Shown here: in pieces, positions 1 to 10,329 of the stretch
Position numbering within the stretch: position 1 is the first letter of the stretch
Layout of the letters: each line of letters starts with the position of its first letter
Assembly: GCF_000381765.1 (NCBI RefSeq)
Contig: NZ_KB907074.1
Span: 1-64,000, forward strand
Length of the DNA: 64,000 nucleotides
From: [Zimmermannella] faecalis ATCC 13722
GTDB lineage: Bacteria > Actinomycetota > Actinomycetes > Actinomycetales > Microbacteriaceae
Direction: 5' to 3'
The notes under the pieces: generated by a model
Told to the model about the DNA's origin: nothing
The model's input: only the letters and a program-made list of their open reading frames with translations
The model's database searches: none
Made by a program: the position numbers and the translations under genes

Positions 1-1557
1 TACCAGCGTCGCGATCGTGACGACCGGGACCGCGGCGGCTATCAGAAGCGTGACGGTGACCAGCGTCGTGGGTACCAGCGTCGTGATCGCGACGATCGCG
101 AACGTGGCGGCTACCAGCGTCGTGACCGTGACGAACGTCCCCGTCGCGACGACCGTGCTCCGCGCGGCGACCGCGCAGACCGGGCCCCGCAGTCGCGCGG
201 CCAGCAGGGCCGTGCCCAGTGGCAGAAGCCCGAGGGGAGCGCGCGCCTGCAGCCCTCGCGCCCCGAAGAACTGCAGGCCGTGCGTGCCGTGCACGTCGAC
301 CCCGAGATCCCTGAGGGGGTCACGGAGCGCGACCTCGACCAGGGCGCACGCATGGAGTTGAAGACGCTCGCGAAGGACACCTCGGACTTCGTCGCGAAGC
401 ACCTCGTGATGGCGTCGGCCCTCATCGACACCGATCCGGAGCTGGCGCATCAGCACGCGCTGAGCGCATCCCGCCGTGGCGGACGGATCGCCATGGTGCG
501 GGAGACGCTCGCGATCACGGCCTACACGGTCGGCGACTTCGCGCTCGCGCTGCGCGAGCTGCGCACGTACCGACGCATTTCGGGCAAGGACGACCAGATC
601 GCCCTCATGGTCGACTCGGAACGCGGCCTCGGCCGCCCCGACCGCGCGCTCGAGCTCGGCCGCTCGGTTGACGAGTCGAAGCTCGACACGAACGGGAAGG
701 TGCAGCTCGCGATCGCGATGTCGGGCGCACGCCTCGACCAGGGGCAGCCGGAACTCGCGCTCGCCGAGCTCGAGATTCCGCAGCTCGACCGCACCCGCGC
801 GTTCTCATACAGCCCCGCGCTGTTCGGCGCCTACGCAGCCGTGTTGACCGACCTGGGCCGCGATGCCGAGGCCGCGACCTGGCAGAAGGCCGCCGAGCTG
901 GCAGAGGCGGCGCTTGCAGACGCCGAGCACAACGAGTACGAGACGATCGACTTCGTGACCGAGGCGAACCCCGACTACGTCGAGCCCGAGCCGACCGAAG
1001 AGGAGCTGGCCGAGGCCGCTGTCGACGACGAAGACGAGACTGACGCTGCGTCCGATTCCGAAACGCAGGTCGCCGACGAGCCCGAGGCCAACGAGCCTGA
1101 CGCCACGCAGAGCCCTTCGGTTGACGACGACGAGTTCGCACGCGCATCCGTCGAAGCCCAGGTCGACGCGGAGATCGCAGAGATCTTTGCCGAGATTGAC
1201 GACGCCACCGAGGCCGAGGCCGACGAGGTCGCCGCCGCGGTCGAGGCGGCCCAGGCTGAAGATGCGGCCGCTGAGAATGCGGAGGCCGAGGATGTGGCTT
1301 CCGAAGACGCGGCTGCAGCGGCCGACGTTGCCGAGGAGAGTGCACCTGAGTTCGAGGCAGTGGCCGAGGCGGCAGATACGCCCGCCGATGCTCCGACTGC
1401 GCCGCAGGCGGAGGAAGCAGCTGCCGACAGCGCTGTCCCCGCCAGCGAGCAGCCGGCAGAGGCTGCGTCTGCGAGCACTGAGCCTGCCACGACCGAGTCC
1501 GCTACGACCGAGCACGAGGACGACGAGAACCTCCCGCCCTCGCTCTTCGACCTGTAG
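1..1557 (+). CDS. TPR-like protein with basic repeat N-terminus and acidic tail (5' partial)
   Basis: The reading frame is already open at base 1, so the true start lies outside the window. Three parts are visible. The N-terminus (to about base 200) is an Arg/Asp-rich repeat with iterated YQRRDRD units. The middle (about 280-930) is helical, with alternating Ala/Leu/Arg-rich helices like tetratricopeptide repeats. The tail (about 960-1530) is almost wholly Ala, Glu and Asp and is probably disordered. The protein ends in LPPSLFDL. A gene of this type commonly precedes the HAD-tlyA-nadK-recN block in actinobacteria. It probably works as a scaffold or RNA/protein-binding factor, but this is inference; no catalytic motif is visible. 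Confidence 0.85.
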   Translation, partial: YQRRDRDDRDRGGYQKRDGDQRRGYQRRDRDDRERGGYQRRDRDERPRRDDRAPRGDRADRAPQSRGQQGRAQWQKPEGSARLQPSRPEELQAVRAVHVDPEIPEGVTERDLDQGARMELKTLAKDTSDFVAKHLVMASALIDTDPELAHQHALSASRRGGRIAMVRETLAITAYTVGDFALALRELRTYRRISGKDDQIALMVDSERGLGRPDRALELGRSVDESKLDTNGKVQLAIAMSGARLDQGQPELALAELEIPQLDRTRAFSYSPALFGAYAAVLTDLGRDAEAATWQKAAELAEAALADAEHNEYETIDFVTEANPDYVEPEPTEEELAEAAVDDEDETDAASDSETQVADEPEANEPDATQSPSVDDDEFARASVEAQVDAEIAEIFAEIDDATEAEADEVAAAVEAAQAEDAAAENAEAEDVASEDAAAAADVAEESAPEFEAVAEAADTPADAPTAPQAEEAAADSAVPASEQPAEAASASTEPATTESATTEHEDDENLPPSLFDL

Positions 1558-1565
1558 GAGCCTCG

Positions 1566-2600
1566 ATGGGACTGTTCGGGAACCGTTCCACGCAGCCGGC
1601 GCCCCTCGAGGGCATCGACGTGCTGCTCGCTGACCTCGACGGCGTCGTCTATCGGGGCCCGCGGGCGATCGAGCACGCCGTCGAGGCGCTGAACGGATAC
1701 GCGGCCCGCGGCATCCGGCTTGGGTACATCACGAACAACGCGAGCCGCACCGACGCCGCGGTTGCGGAGCAACTCGCCGGCTTCGGGCTGAACACGAAGG
1801 CCGACGACGTCGTGACGAGCCCGCAGGCGGCCGTGCACCTGCTGCGCGAGCACGTCGAACCGGGCGCGCTCGTGCTCGTGATCGGCGGCGACGGCATCGT
1901 GCACGAGCTCGAGAAAGCTGGCTACCGCACCACGCGTTCGGCCGACGACGCGCCCGACGCTGTGCTGCAGGGCTTCGCCCCCGACGTCGGCTGGCAGCAC
2001 CTTGCCGAGGCATCGTTCGCGCTCTCGCGAGATATCCCATGGATTGCGACGAACCAGGACTGGACGATCCCGGTCGAACGCGGCATTGCTCCCGGCAACG
2101 GCACGCTCGTGAGCGCCGTGCACACGGCCGTGCAGAAGCTGCCGATCGTTGCGGGGAAGCCCGAGACGGCGCTGTTTGAGACGGCGATCGAGCGGTTCGG
2201 TGCGACATCGCCGATCATGGTCGGCGACCGGCTTGACACCGACATCAAGGGCGCCGCACGGGCGAAGGTGAAGTCGGCGCTCGTGCTCACCGGTATCGAC
2301 GGCCCGAAGCAGCTCATCGCGGCCGGGCCCGACGAGCGGCCCGACTACATTGTCGGCGACCTGCGCGACCTCGATGCCGCGTATCCGAACGTCGAGGTGA
2401 AGCGACAACCCGAGCTCGTCGAGGCACGCGTCGGCGCCGAGCGGGTCGTGCTCGACGGCATCGACCTGCAGGTGCGCTCGCGCGGCAAGGAGCCGCTCAA
2501 CCTGCTGCGTGCAGCGACGGCGGCGATCTGGAACTCCGACAAGCTGATCTACGCGCTGCGCGTGCCCGAGTACCTCACGAAGGACTGGTCGCAGTGGTAG
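1566..2600 (+). CDS. HAD-IIA family sugar-phosphatase-like hydrolase (NagD-like)
   Basis: 344 residues. All four haloacid dehalogenase motifs are present: motif I LLADLDGVVYRG near residue 20 (nucleophile Asp in DLDG), motif II ITNNAS, the motif III lysine in GKPETALFE, and motif IV MVGDRLDTDIKGA. The long cap between motifs II and III places it in the IIA (NagD/4-nitrophenylphosphatase) group, which hydrolyses small phosphate monoesters in the cytoplasm. The substrate cannot be told from sequence. The Shine-Dalgarno TAGGAG overlaps the stop codon of the preceding gene, and the 3' end overlaps the next small gene by 7 bases, so it lies in the same transcript. Confidence 0.93.
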   Translation: MGLFGNRSTQPAPLEGIDVLLADLDGVVYRGPRAIEHAVEALNGYAARGIRLGYITNNASRTDAAVAEQLAGFGLNTKADDVVTSPQAAVHLLREHVEPGALVLVIGGDGIVHELEKAGYRTTRSADDAPDAVLQGFAPDVGWQHLAEASFALSRDIPWIATNQDWTIPVERGIAPGNGTLVSAVHTAVQKLPIVAGKPETALFETAIERFGATSPIMVGDRLDTDIKGAARAKVKSALVLTGIDGPKQLIAAGPDERPDYIVGDLRDLDAAYPNVEVKRQPELVEARVGAERVVLDGIDLQVRSRGKEPLNLLRAATAAIWNSDKLIYALRVPEYLTKDWSQW

Positions 2601-2794
2601 ACCTCGACGGTGTTCCGCTCGGCGAGCACGCGGCCGCGCTCCAGCGCGAGCTGGAGCAGCTGAAGCGGGCGCTCGACGACCCGAACACCCCGCTCGATTT
2701 CGAGGCGGAGCAGCCGGCTGACGGCAGCAACGACGCCGAACCGCCGACCGACGCCGAGCCACTGACCGACGCCGAGCACGCGCCCGATGCCTGA
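2594..2794 (+). CDS. small acidic protein between HAD hydrolase and tlyA
   Basis: 66 residues from a GTG that overlaps the HAD gene stop by 7 bases. Its own stop overlaps the tlyA start by 8 bases. The first 35 residues can form a short amphipathic helix (LQRELEQLKRALDD); the rest is Asp/Glu/Pro-rich with repeated PTDAEP-like units. No function is recognised. Overlap on both sides with solid genes, and codon use that matches them, support its being translated. Similar small proteins sit at this place in related genomes as far as I know; that is recollection, not a search. Confidence 0.7.
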   Translation: MVDLDGVPLGEHAAALQRELEQLKRALDDPNTPLDFEAEQPADGSNDAEPPTDAEPLTDAEHAPDA

Positions 2795-3587
2795 GCGGCT
2801 CGACCGGGCGCTCGCCGCGCGGGGGCTTGCGAAGAGCCGCACCGAGGCGGCACGGCTCATCGCTGACGGCGCGGTCGCGGTCGACGGTGTGCGCGCCACG
2901 AAGCCCTCGCAACCGGTCGACGGCACCGCACTCATCGAGGTCCCTGAGCGCAGCCGCTGGGTCTCACGCGCGGCCCACAAGCTCCTGACCGCGCTCGAGA
3001 CCTTCGGGGTGGATGCGCGGGGCCGCGTCGCGCTCGACGTTGGCGCGTCGACGGGCGGCTTCACCCAGGTGCTGCTCCAGCATGGCGCGGCCCGGGTCGT
3101 CGCACTCGACGTGGGGCACGACCAGCTCGACGGGCTGCTGCGGGCCGACACCCGAGTGACCGTCATCGAGGGCGAGAACGCGCGCTACCTCACGCGCGCG
3201 CGACTCGACGAGCTCACGGGCGGCGCGCATCCCGACCTCGTCGTGGGCGACCTCTCGTTCATCTCATTGCGGCACGTGCTGCCCGCGCTGCGCGAGAGCG
3301 TGCCCGATGCCCGCGACTACCTGCTGCTGCTGAAGCCGCAGTTCGAGGTGGGCCGCGGCTACGTGCGCGGCGGCCTCGTCACCGACCGCGACGTCGCGGC
3401 CGACGCCGCACTCGCCGTGATCGCCGACGCGCAGGAACTCGGCCTCGGCCTCGCGGGCTTCGCCCCGTCGCCGATCACCGGCACGCACGGGAATTCCGAG
3501 TTCCTCATGCATCTGCGCCCCGGTACGGTTCCTGAACACGACCCGAGCGACTCGGTTCGTAGGATGGTGGCAAAGGGAGGCGTATGA
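2787..3587 (+). CDS. tlyA: TlyA family 16S/23S rRNA 2'-O-methyltransferase
   Basis: 266 residues, the usual TlyA length. An S4 RNA-binding domain occupies about residues 3-60 (RLDRALAARGL, SRTEAARLIADGAV), followed by an FtsJ-type SAM-binding Rossmann domain with LDVGASTGGFTQVLL at about 82-98 and GDLSFISLR further on. Members methylate the 2'-hydroxyl of specific cytidines in 16S and 23S rRNA, which makes ribosomes sensitive to capreomycin. The older name haemolysin A is historical. The start overlaps the upstream small ORF and the stop overlaps nadK in an ATGA junction. Confidence 0.93.
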   Translation: MPERLDRALAARGLAKSRTEAARLIADGAVAVDGVRATKPSQPVDGTALIEVPERSRWVSRAAHKLLTALETFGVDARGRVALDVGASTGGFTQVLLQHGAARVVALDVGHDQLDGLLRADTRVTVIEGENARYLTRARLDELTGGAHPDLVVGDLSFISLRHVLPALRESVPDARDYLLLLKPQFEVGRGYVRGGLVTDRDVAADAALAVIADAQELGLGLAGFAPSPITGTHGNSEFLMHLRPGTVPEHDPSDSVRRMVAKGGV

Positions 3588-4489
3588 CCGGCGAAGTCCG
3601 CAGAATTCTCGTGGTGGGGCACGTCGCGCGCGAGGAAGCCATCGACGCGACGCTGAACACCCTCCACTTCTTGCTCGAGCGCGCGATCACGCCCATGCTC
3701 GAGCGCGAATTCGTGCACGAGCTCGAAGGCCACCTCGGTGTCGAACTGCCGGTCGGCGTCGAGCAGCTTGGCCGCGACGGTGACGTTTCGGCGTGCGAGC
3801 TCGTGATCGTGCTCGGTGGCGACGGCACGATTCTGCGCGGCGTTGACCTCGCCCGCGACAGCAACGTGCCGGTGCTCGGCGTGAATCTCGGCCACGTCGG
3901 ATTCCTCGCCGAGTCGGAGAGCGAGTCGCTTCCGCTCGTGCTGCAGCGCGCGATCGACCGCGACTACGAGGTCGAGGAGCGCATGGCGCTGCGCATCGAC
4001 GTCACGCGCCCCGATGGCGGCCGTGTGACGAACTGGGCGCTCAACGAGGCGTCGATCGAGAAAGGCAACCGGCAGCGGATGCTCCAGGTCGCGATCGACA
4101 TCGACGGCGAGCCGCTCTCAAGCTTTGGCTGCGACGGCGTGCTGTTCTCGACGCCGACCGGCTCGACCGCGTACTCGTTTTCGGCCGGCGGCCCGATCAT
4201 CTGGCCCGCCGTCGAGGCGCTGCTGCTCGTGCCGGTCTCGGCGCACGCGCTGTTCACGAAACCGATCGTCGTCGCGCCCGACTCCGAACTCACGGTCGAG
4301 ATCGAGCCCGACGGACCCGACGCGATTATCTGGCTCGACGGCCGCCGCAGCATCGCGCTGCCCCCGGGCTCGCAGGTGACGGGTACCCGTTCGGAGCAGC
4401 CCGTGCGCCTCGCGCGGCTGCACCCGGGCCCGTTCACGACGCGGCTCGTGAAAAAGTTTCAGCTGCCGACGGTGGGCTGGCGCGGCTAA
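3584..4489 (+). CDS. nadK: NAD kinase
   Basis: 301 residues. The GGDGT loop (VLGGDGTILRG) that binds the phosphate donor, NLGHVGFLAE, and the NAD-binding GSTAYSFSAGGPI segment are all intact. The enzyme phosphorylates NAD to NADP in the cytosol and is the only source of NADP in most bacteria. The start ATG overlaps the tlyA stop (ATGA) with a good Shine-Dalgarno (AAGGGAGG). A TAGGAT hexamer just upstream, inside tlyA, could be an internal promoter. nadK next to recN is the normal actinobacterial order. Confidence 0.96.
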   Translation: MTGEVRRILVVGHVAREEAIDATLNTLHFLLERAITPMLEREFVHELEGHLGVELPVGVEQLGRDGDVSACELVIVLGGDGTILRGVDLARDSNVPVLGVNLGHVGFLAESESESLPLVLQRAIDRDYEVEERMALRIDVTRPDGGRVTNWALNEASIEKGNRQRMLQVAIDIDGEPLSSFGCDGVLFSTPTGSTAYSFSAGGPIIWPAVEALLLVPVSAHALFTKPIVVAPDSELTVEIEPDGPDAIIWLDGRRSIALPPGSQVTGTRSEQPVRLARLHPGPFTTRLVKKFQLPTVGWRG

Positions 4490-6204
4490 TGCTCGACGAC
4501 ATCGAGATTCGTTCGCTCGGGGTCATCGATCGCGCCCGGCTTCCGCTCGGTCCGGGATTCACCGCGATCACGGGTGAGACCGGCGCGGGTAAGACGATGG
4601 TCGTGACCGCGCTCGGACTGCTGCTCGGCGGCCGTGCGACGAGCGACGCCGTGCGCGCCGACGCCGAGAAGGCGAACGTCGAGGGACACGCCGTCATCGA
4701 CCCCGAGGGTCCGATCGCGGCGATCGTCGGCGAGGCCGGCGGCGAGCTCGAGCACTTCACCGACGGTGGCGCGGAGCGCGCCGAGGTTGTGCTCGCACGG
4801 CAGGTCGCGGCGAACGGTCGCTCACGCGCGTGGCTCGGCGGCCGCGCCGTCCCCGCAAGCCAGCTTGCGCAGGCGGGGGAGTACCTCGTCGCGGTGCACG
4901 GGCAGTCCGAGCAGCTTCGCCTCACCCGCGAGGAGGCGCAGCGCACGGCCCTCGACCGCTTCGGCGGTGACGACCTCGCCGATGCGCTCGACCGGGTCGG
5001 ACGCCTCCACGACGAACTGCGCGATCGTGAGCGCGAACTCGCCGAGCTGCGCGCCTCGGCGGGCGAGCGCGACGCCGAACGGGCTAGCCTCGCCGAGCTC
5101 GTGGACACGGTCGACGCGCTCGCCCCGCGGCCTGGTGAAGACCGGGAGCTGCTCGGCCGCATCGAACGACTCAGCAACCGAGAGCAGCTGCGCGCCGACA
5201 TCGGCGGCGCCCACGAGCTGCTCAGTGGCGAGCATCCGGCCGGGTCGCTCCGCGACCGCGCCCGCGAGGTGCGCTCGGCGATCGAGCGCGCCCTGCGCAG
5301 CGACTCGACCCTCGAGTCGGTCGCCGAGGCCGCGGGCGACCTCGAATACACGATCGACGACCTCGCCGCGCAGCTCGGCGGCTACCTCGCCGACCTCGAC
5401 ACCGAGGGCGTCGGCGAGCTCGACGCGCTCAACGATCGGCTCGCGGCACTCGAAGATCTCAAGCGTCGCCATGACGGTGACCTCGACGACCTGCTCGAGC
5501 GGTCCGACGCGGCCGGCAAACGACTGCTCGACCTCACGGGTGCGGATACGCGCATCCCGCAGCTCGCGGAGGCGGTCACCCAGCTCGGGGCCGACCTCGA
5601 GGAGGCGGCGACCCGCCTCAGCAACCTCCGTTCCGCCGCGGCCGCCGAGCTCGCCGACCTTGCGACGGTCGAGCTCCACGCCCTCGCGATGCCAAACGCG
5701 CGACTCGACGTCGTCGTGACACCGGGCGAGCGCATCCGCCGCACGGGACGCGACCAGGTGCAGTTTCAGCTCACCCCGCATCCCGGCGCGAAGCCGTCGC
5801 CACTCGCGACCGGCGCGTCGGGCGGTGAACTCAGCCGCGTCATGCTCGCGCTCGAGGTCGTGCTCGCCGCCGCGAGCCCAGTGCCGACCCTCGTGTTCGA
5901 CGAGGTCGACGCCGGCGTCGGCGGCGCCGCGGCACTCGAGATCGGCGCGCGGCTCCAGCGCCTCGCGGCCTCGAGCCAGGTGATCGTCGTGACCCACCTC
6001 GCGCAGGTCGCCGCCTTCGCCGATCACCACGTGCGCATCGAAAAAGCGACCGACGGGCAGGTGACGACCTCGTCGATCCGCGAGCTCGACGGCGCCGGGC
6101 GCGTCGAAGAACTCACGCGCCTGCTCTCGGGCCTCACCGAGTCGGAATCGGGGCGCGCCCACGCCGAAGAACTACTGCGCCGGGGAGCGCGTGAGGTAGG
6201 CTGA
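4489..6204 (+). CDS. recN: DNA repair protein RecN
   Basis: 571 residues, SMC-like. Walker A GETGAGKT at about residues 29-36, a long central coiled coil rich in Glu/Arg/Leu, the ABC signature SGGELSRVMLALE, and Walker B LVFDEVDAGVGG near the C-terminus. RecN joins DNA ends early in recombinational repair of double-strand breaks. The first base of the ATG is shared with the nadK stop codon (TAATG), giving tight coupling. Confidence 0.96.
   Translation: MLDDIEIRSLGVIDRARLPLGPGFTAITGETGAGKTMVVTALGLLLGGRATSDAVRADAEKANVEGHAVIDPEGPIAAIVGEAGGELEHFTDGGAERAEVVLARQVAANGRSRAWLGGRAVPASQLAQAGEYLVAVHGQSEQLRLTREEAQRTALDRFGGDDLADALDRVGRLHDELRDRERELAELRASAGERDAERASLAELVDTVDALAPRPGEDRELLGRIERLSNREQLRADIGGAHELLSGEHPAGSLRDRAREVRSAIERALRSDSTLESVAEAAGDLEYTIDDLAAQLGGYLADLDTEGVGELDALNDRLAALEDLKRRHDGDLDDLLERSDAAGKRLLDLTGADTRIPQLAEAVTQLGADLEEAATRLSNLRSAAAAELADLATVELHALAMPNARLDVVVTPGERIRRTGRDQVQFQLTPHPGAKPSPLATGASGGELSRVMLALEVVLAAASPVPTLVFDEVDAGVGGAAALEIGARLQRLAASSQVIVVTHLAQVAAFADHHVRIEKATDGQVTTSSIRELDGAGRVEELTRLLSGLTESESGRAHAEELLRRGAREVG
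6197..6202 (+). promoter_or_regulatory. -10 element for leaderless pyrG transcript
   Basis: TAGGCT lies 8 bases before the pyrG GTG, inside the end of recN. This fits the actinobacterial TANNNT -10 box, with transcription starting at or next to the start codon. No clear -35 box is visible. pyrG also lacks a Shine-Dalgarno, which supports a leaderless message. Confidence 0.5.
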
Positions 6205-6210
6205 TAATCC

Positions 6211-7904
<1,694 letters not shown>

Positions 7905-7908
<4 letters not shown>

Positions 7909-8564
7909 CACTGCGCGACGAGCCGGAGCACCACGAACTCGGCGCGCGGACGCTGCTGCACCGCGGCTGGGTGTGGAACCTCGTCGACGACGAGGTGCAC
8001 TACGGCGACGCGACGATGCATCGCGAATACGTCGACCACACGTCGGCGGTCGCGGTGCTCGCGATCAACGAGCGCGACGAGGTACTGCTGATCTCGCAGT
8101 ACCGGCACCCCGTGCGGGCACGCAACTGGGAGATTCCGGCCGGCCTGCTCGACGGCGGTCCCGACGAGTCGCCGCTCGTCGCCGCACAGCGCGAGCTCGC
8201 CGAGGAGGCGCAGCTCGAGGCTGACCGCTGGTGGCTGCTCCACGACTTCTGGAACAGCCCGGGCGGCTCGAACGAGTCGATCCGCATCTTTCTCGCGCGC
8301 GACCTGCGCACCTCGCCGCTCGAGTTTGACCGCAAGCTCGAGGAGGCCGACATCGAGACGCGCTGGGTCGCGCTCGACGACGCCGTCGACGCGGTGCTCG
8401 CCGGCGACCTGCACAACCCCGCGCTGCTGCAGGCGCTGCTCGTCGCCAACGAGTCGCGCCGCCGCGGCTGGGCGAACCTCCGCGACGCAGCGACGCCGTG
8501 GCCGACGCGCTCGCCCGGCCCGGAGGTGACGCCGCGCGCCCTCGAGGGCGGCCGGCGCGCGTGA
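7905..8564 (+). CDS. NUDIX hydrolase, ADP-ribose pyrophosphatase type
   Basis: 219 residues starting at the GTG that overlaps the pyrG stop. The frame stays open further upstream, but only as a shadow of pyrG. The Nudix box is [11 protein letters not shown], seven residues, then RELAEEA: the catalytic RExxEE is intact, the first Gly-to-Glu spacing is longer than the canonical five, and the usual Gly after EE is replaced. That variant is common in actinobacterial ADP-ribose pyrophosphatases, which cleave ADP-ribose to AMP and ribose-5-phosphate. Position between pyrG and xerD is the conserved one. Confidence 0.92.
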
Positions 8565-9460
8565 AGCAGCTCGTCGAGCGCTACCTGCGGCACCTCACGA
8601 TCGAGCGGGGCCTGTCGAAGAACTCGCTCGCCGCGTATCGGCGCGACCTCGAGCGGTACACGGGATTTCTCGCCGAGCAGGGGATCGACGACCCCGCCTC
8701 GATTTCCGTCGGCGACACGCAGGCGTTCATGTCGTGGCTGCGCGACCCCGACGAGCTCGACATGTCGGCGTCATCGGCCGCGCGCATCGCGTCGTCGGTA
8801 CGCGGGTTTCATCGGTTTCTCGACGACGAGGGCGTCGTTGACGGCGACGTCGCGAGCGAGCTGAAGGCGCCGAAGCAGGCGCGAAGGTTGCCGAAGGCCC
8901 TCACGATCGACGAGGTGCAGCGGCTGCTCGACGCCGCCGGGGGAGACGCGCCCGAGCAACTCCGCGACCGGGCGCTGCTCGAGGTGCTCTACGCCTCCGG
9001 CGCCCGCATCTCTGAGGCGGTGGGCCTCGCGGTCGACGACGTCATCGACCGCGACATGGTGCGCGTGCGCGGCAAGGGAGACAAGCAGCGGGTCGTGCCG
9101 CTAGGGTCGTACGCGCAGGCGGCGCTCGGCGCCTACCTCGTGCGGGCGCGGCCGATCTTCGCGGCGAAGGGCAAGGGGTCGCCCGCCCTGTTTCTCGGGG
9201 TGCGCGGCGGTGCGCTGTCGCGGAATAGCGCCTGGAACATCCTGCAGCGCGTCGCGGAGCGTGCCGAGTTGTCGACGCACGTGTCGCCGCACACGCTGCG
9301 ACACTCGTTCGCGACACACCTCATGCAGGGCGGGGCGGATGTGCGCGTCGTGCAGGAGCTGCTCGGCCACTCGTCGGTGTCGACGACGCAGATCTACACG
9401 AAGGTGACCGCTGACGCGCTGCGCGAGATGTACGCGCTCGCGCATCCGCGTGCCCGCTGA
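8561..9460 (+). CDS. xerD: site-specific tyrosine recombinase XerD
   Basis: 299 residues from the GTG overlapping the NUDIX stop (GTGA). N-terminal SAM-like core-binding domain (residues about 1-90), then the catalytic domain with Arg in SGARISEA, the HxxR box [11 protein letters not shown], His in [13 protein letters not shown] and the nucleophile Tyr. With XerC it resolves chromosome dimers at dif during division. Its place ahead of parA and scpAB groups it with chromosome segregation genes. Confidence 0.95.
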   Translation: MKQLVERYLRHLTIERGLSKNSLAAYRRDLERYTGFLAEQGIDDPASISVGDTQAFMSWLRDPDELDMSASSAARIASSVRGFHRFLDDEGVVDGDVASELKAPKQARRLPKALTIDEVQRLLDAAGGDAPEQLRDRALLEVLYASGARISEAVGLAVDDVIDRDMVRVRGKGDKQRVVPLGSYAQAALGAYLVRARPIFAAKGKGSPALFLGVRGGALSRNSAWNILQRVAERAELSTHVSPHTLRHSFATHLMQGGADVRVVQELLGHSSVSTTQIYTKVTADALREMYALAHPRAR

Positions 9461-9474
9461 ACTAGTCGAGTGAA

Positions 9475-10026
9475 CTAATCGAGACACTCGTCGGCGATTC
9501 GCGCGTCGTCGAGGCCCGACGCGGCGAGCAGCTCTTGAAGCTCTGCGACGCTATCGCCAGAACTGGTTTGCTGTGCGCAGGATTCGTACACCGTCGTGAC
9601 ATCGCCCTGATTGCCGTTGAGCCAGATCTTGGCGACCTGCTCAGGATGCTCGACGAGGAACCCGACGACCTGTTCGAGGTAGTCGGTCGAACGCGTGCCG
9701 TCGAACAGCACGCTGAGGTGTTGCCCGTCGCCGAAGGTGACCGTGACGCTCTCGGCATGCTGCTTGGTGACCAACTGCCACACCTCGGCGGCGATGTCCT
9801 CGGGCGTCGCGTCGGCACGCGCCGTGGCCGCGACGGTGCGAACCGAATCGTTCGTCACCGAGCGGATCTCGAGCACGTCGTCGCGCACGGAGCTGGTGAC
9901 GCGTTCTTCCCACGTCGTCGTCGCACCGACATACAAGGGGTAGGCGATCAACGCGAGCAGCACGACAACGGCCGCAATGATGCCGAGCCGCAGCCAGCGT
10001 CGCCGACGATTCACCTCGCTTGCCAC
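9475..10026 (-). CDS. membrane-anchored protein of unknown function
   Basis: 183 residues. A short Arg-rich cytoplasmic start (RRRRWLR) is followed by one transmembrane helix (about residues 14-35, IIAAVVVLLALIAYPLYVG); the rest is an extracytoplasmic domain rich in Val, Thr and Asp. I recognise no motif. It converges on xerD with only 14 bases between the stop codons, where a 13-base near-duplicate (GAACTAGTCGAG / GAACTAATCGAG) lies. It diverges from parA, so its promoter shares the 10027-10329 region. Confidence 0.75.
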   Translation of the reverse strand: MASEVNRRRRWLRLGIIAAVVVLLALIAYPLYVGATTTWEERVTSSVRDDVLEIRSVTNDSVRTVAATARADATPEDIAAEVWQLVTKQHAESVTVTFGDGQHLSVLFDGTRSTDYLEQVVGFLVEHPEQVAKIWLNGNQGDVTTVYESCAQQTSSGDSVAELQELLAASGLDDARIADECLD

Positions 10027-10329
10027 CGCATCCCCCTGAGCTACCCGTTGCTCGTGGACCCTACCCGGGCATCTTGACGCGCTCGCGCATCCGCTGCCCG
10101 GTAGTGGCGCTGAGGGCGAGTATTGGCGCTTGATACGACAACTGGCGCTGTCAGGACGGCGCCAGTTGTCGCTAGCGGCGCCAGTGGCCGAGCCGCAGGC
10201 TCAAACTTAAGGTTCAACCTGTACTTGAGGTGCAGTGGGGTGGAAGCGGCGAGGCTGCACGGGCGTCTCGGGGGCGGTGCCTACTATTTGGAAACGCGTG
10301 ATCATCATGTCGAAAAGGAGGCGGCGCCT
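10027..10329. promoter_or_regulatory. divergent intergenic region upstream of parA
   Basis: 303 bases without a gene between the divergent membrane-protein gene and parA. It holds the TGGCGC half-site array (10105-10183), a short palindrome AGGTTCAACCT at 10210-10220, a possible -10 hexamer TACTAT at 10282-10287, and the parA Shine-Dalgarno AAGGAGG at 10315-10321, eight bases before the GTG. No clear -35 box is seen. Confidence 0.6.
10105..10183. repeat. array of five TGGCGC half-sites with 19-bp spacing
   Basis: TGGCGC occurs at 10105, 10124 and 10143, and its complement GCGCCA at 10159 and 10178. The direct copies are exactly 19 bases apart and so are the two inverted copies. The central pair forms a perfect 11-bp inverted repeat (10138-10148 with 10159-10169, arms ACAACTGGCGC). 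No T-run follows, so this is more like a protein-binding array than a terminator. It lies in the divergent promoter region upstream of parA-scpA-scpB. Confidence 0.65.

Noticed and set aside
1-200. CRISPR-like array in the opening repeats
   Set aside because: The repeats are coding, short, unspaced and in frame (YQRRDRD units).
975-2912. A 645-codon open frame on the minus strand under the first three genes
   Set aside because: Shadow of the acidic tail and HAD gene; low-complexity Ser/Ala/Arg product.
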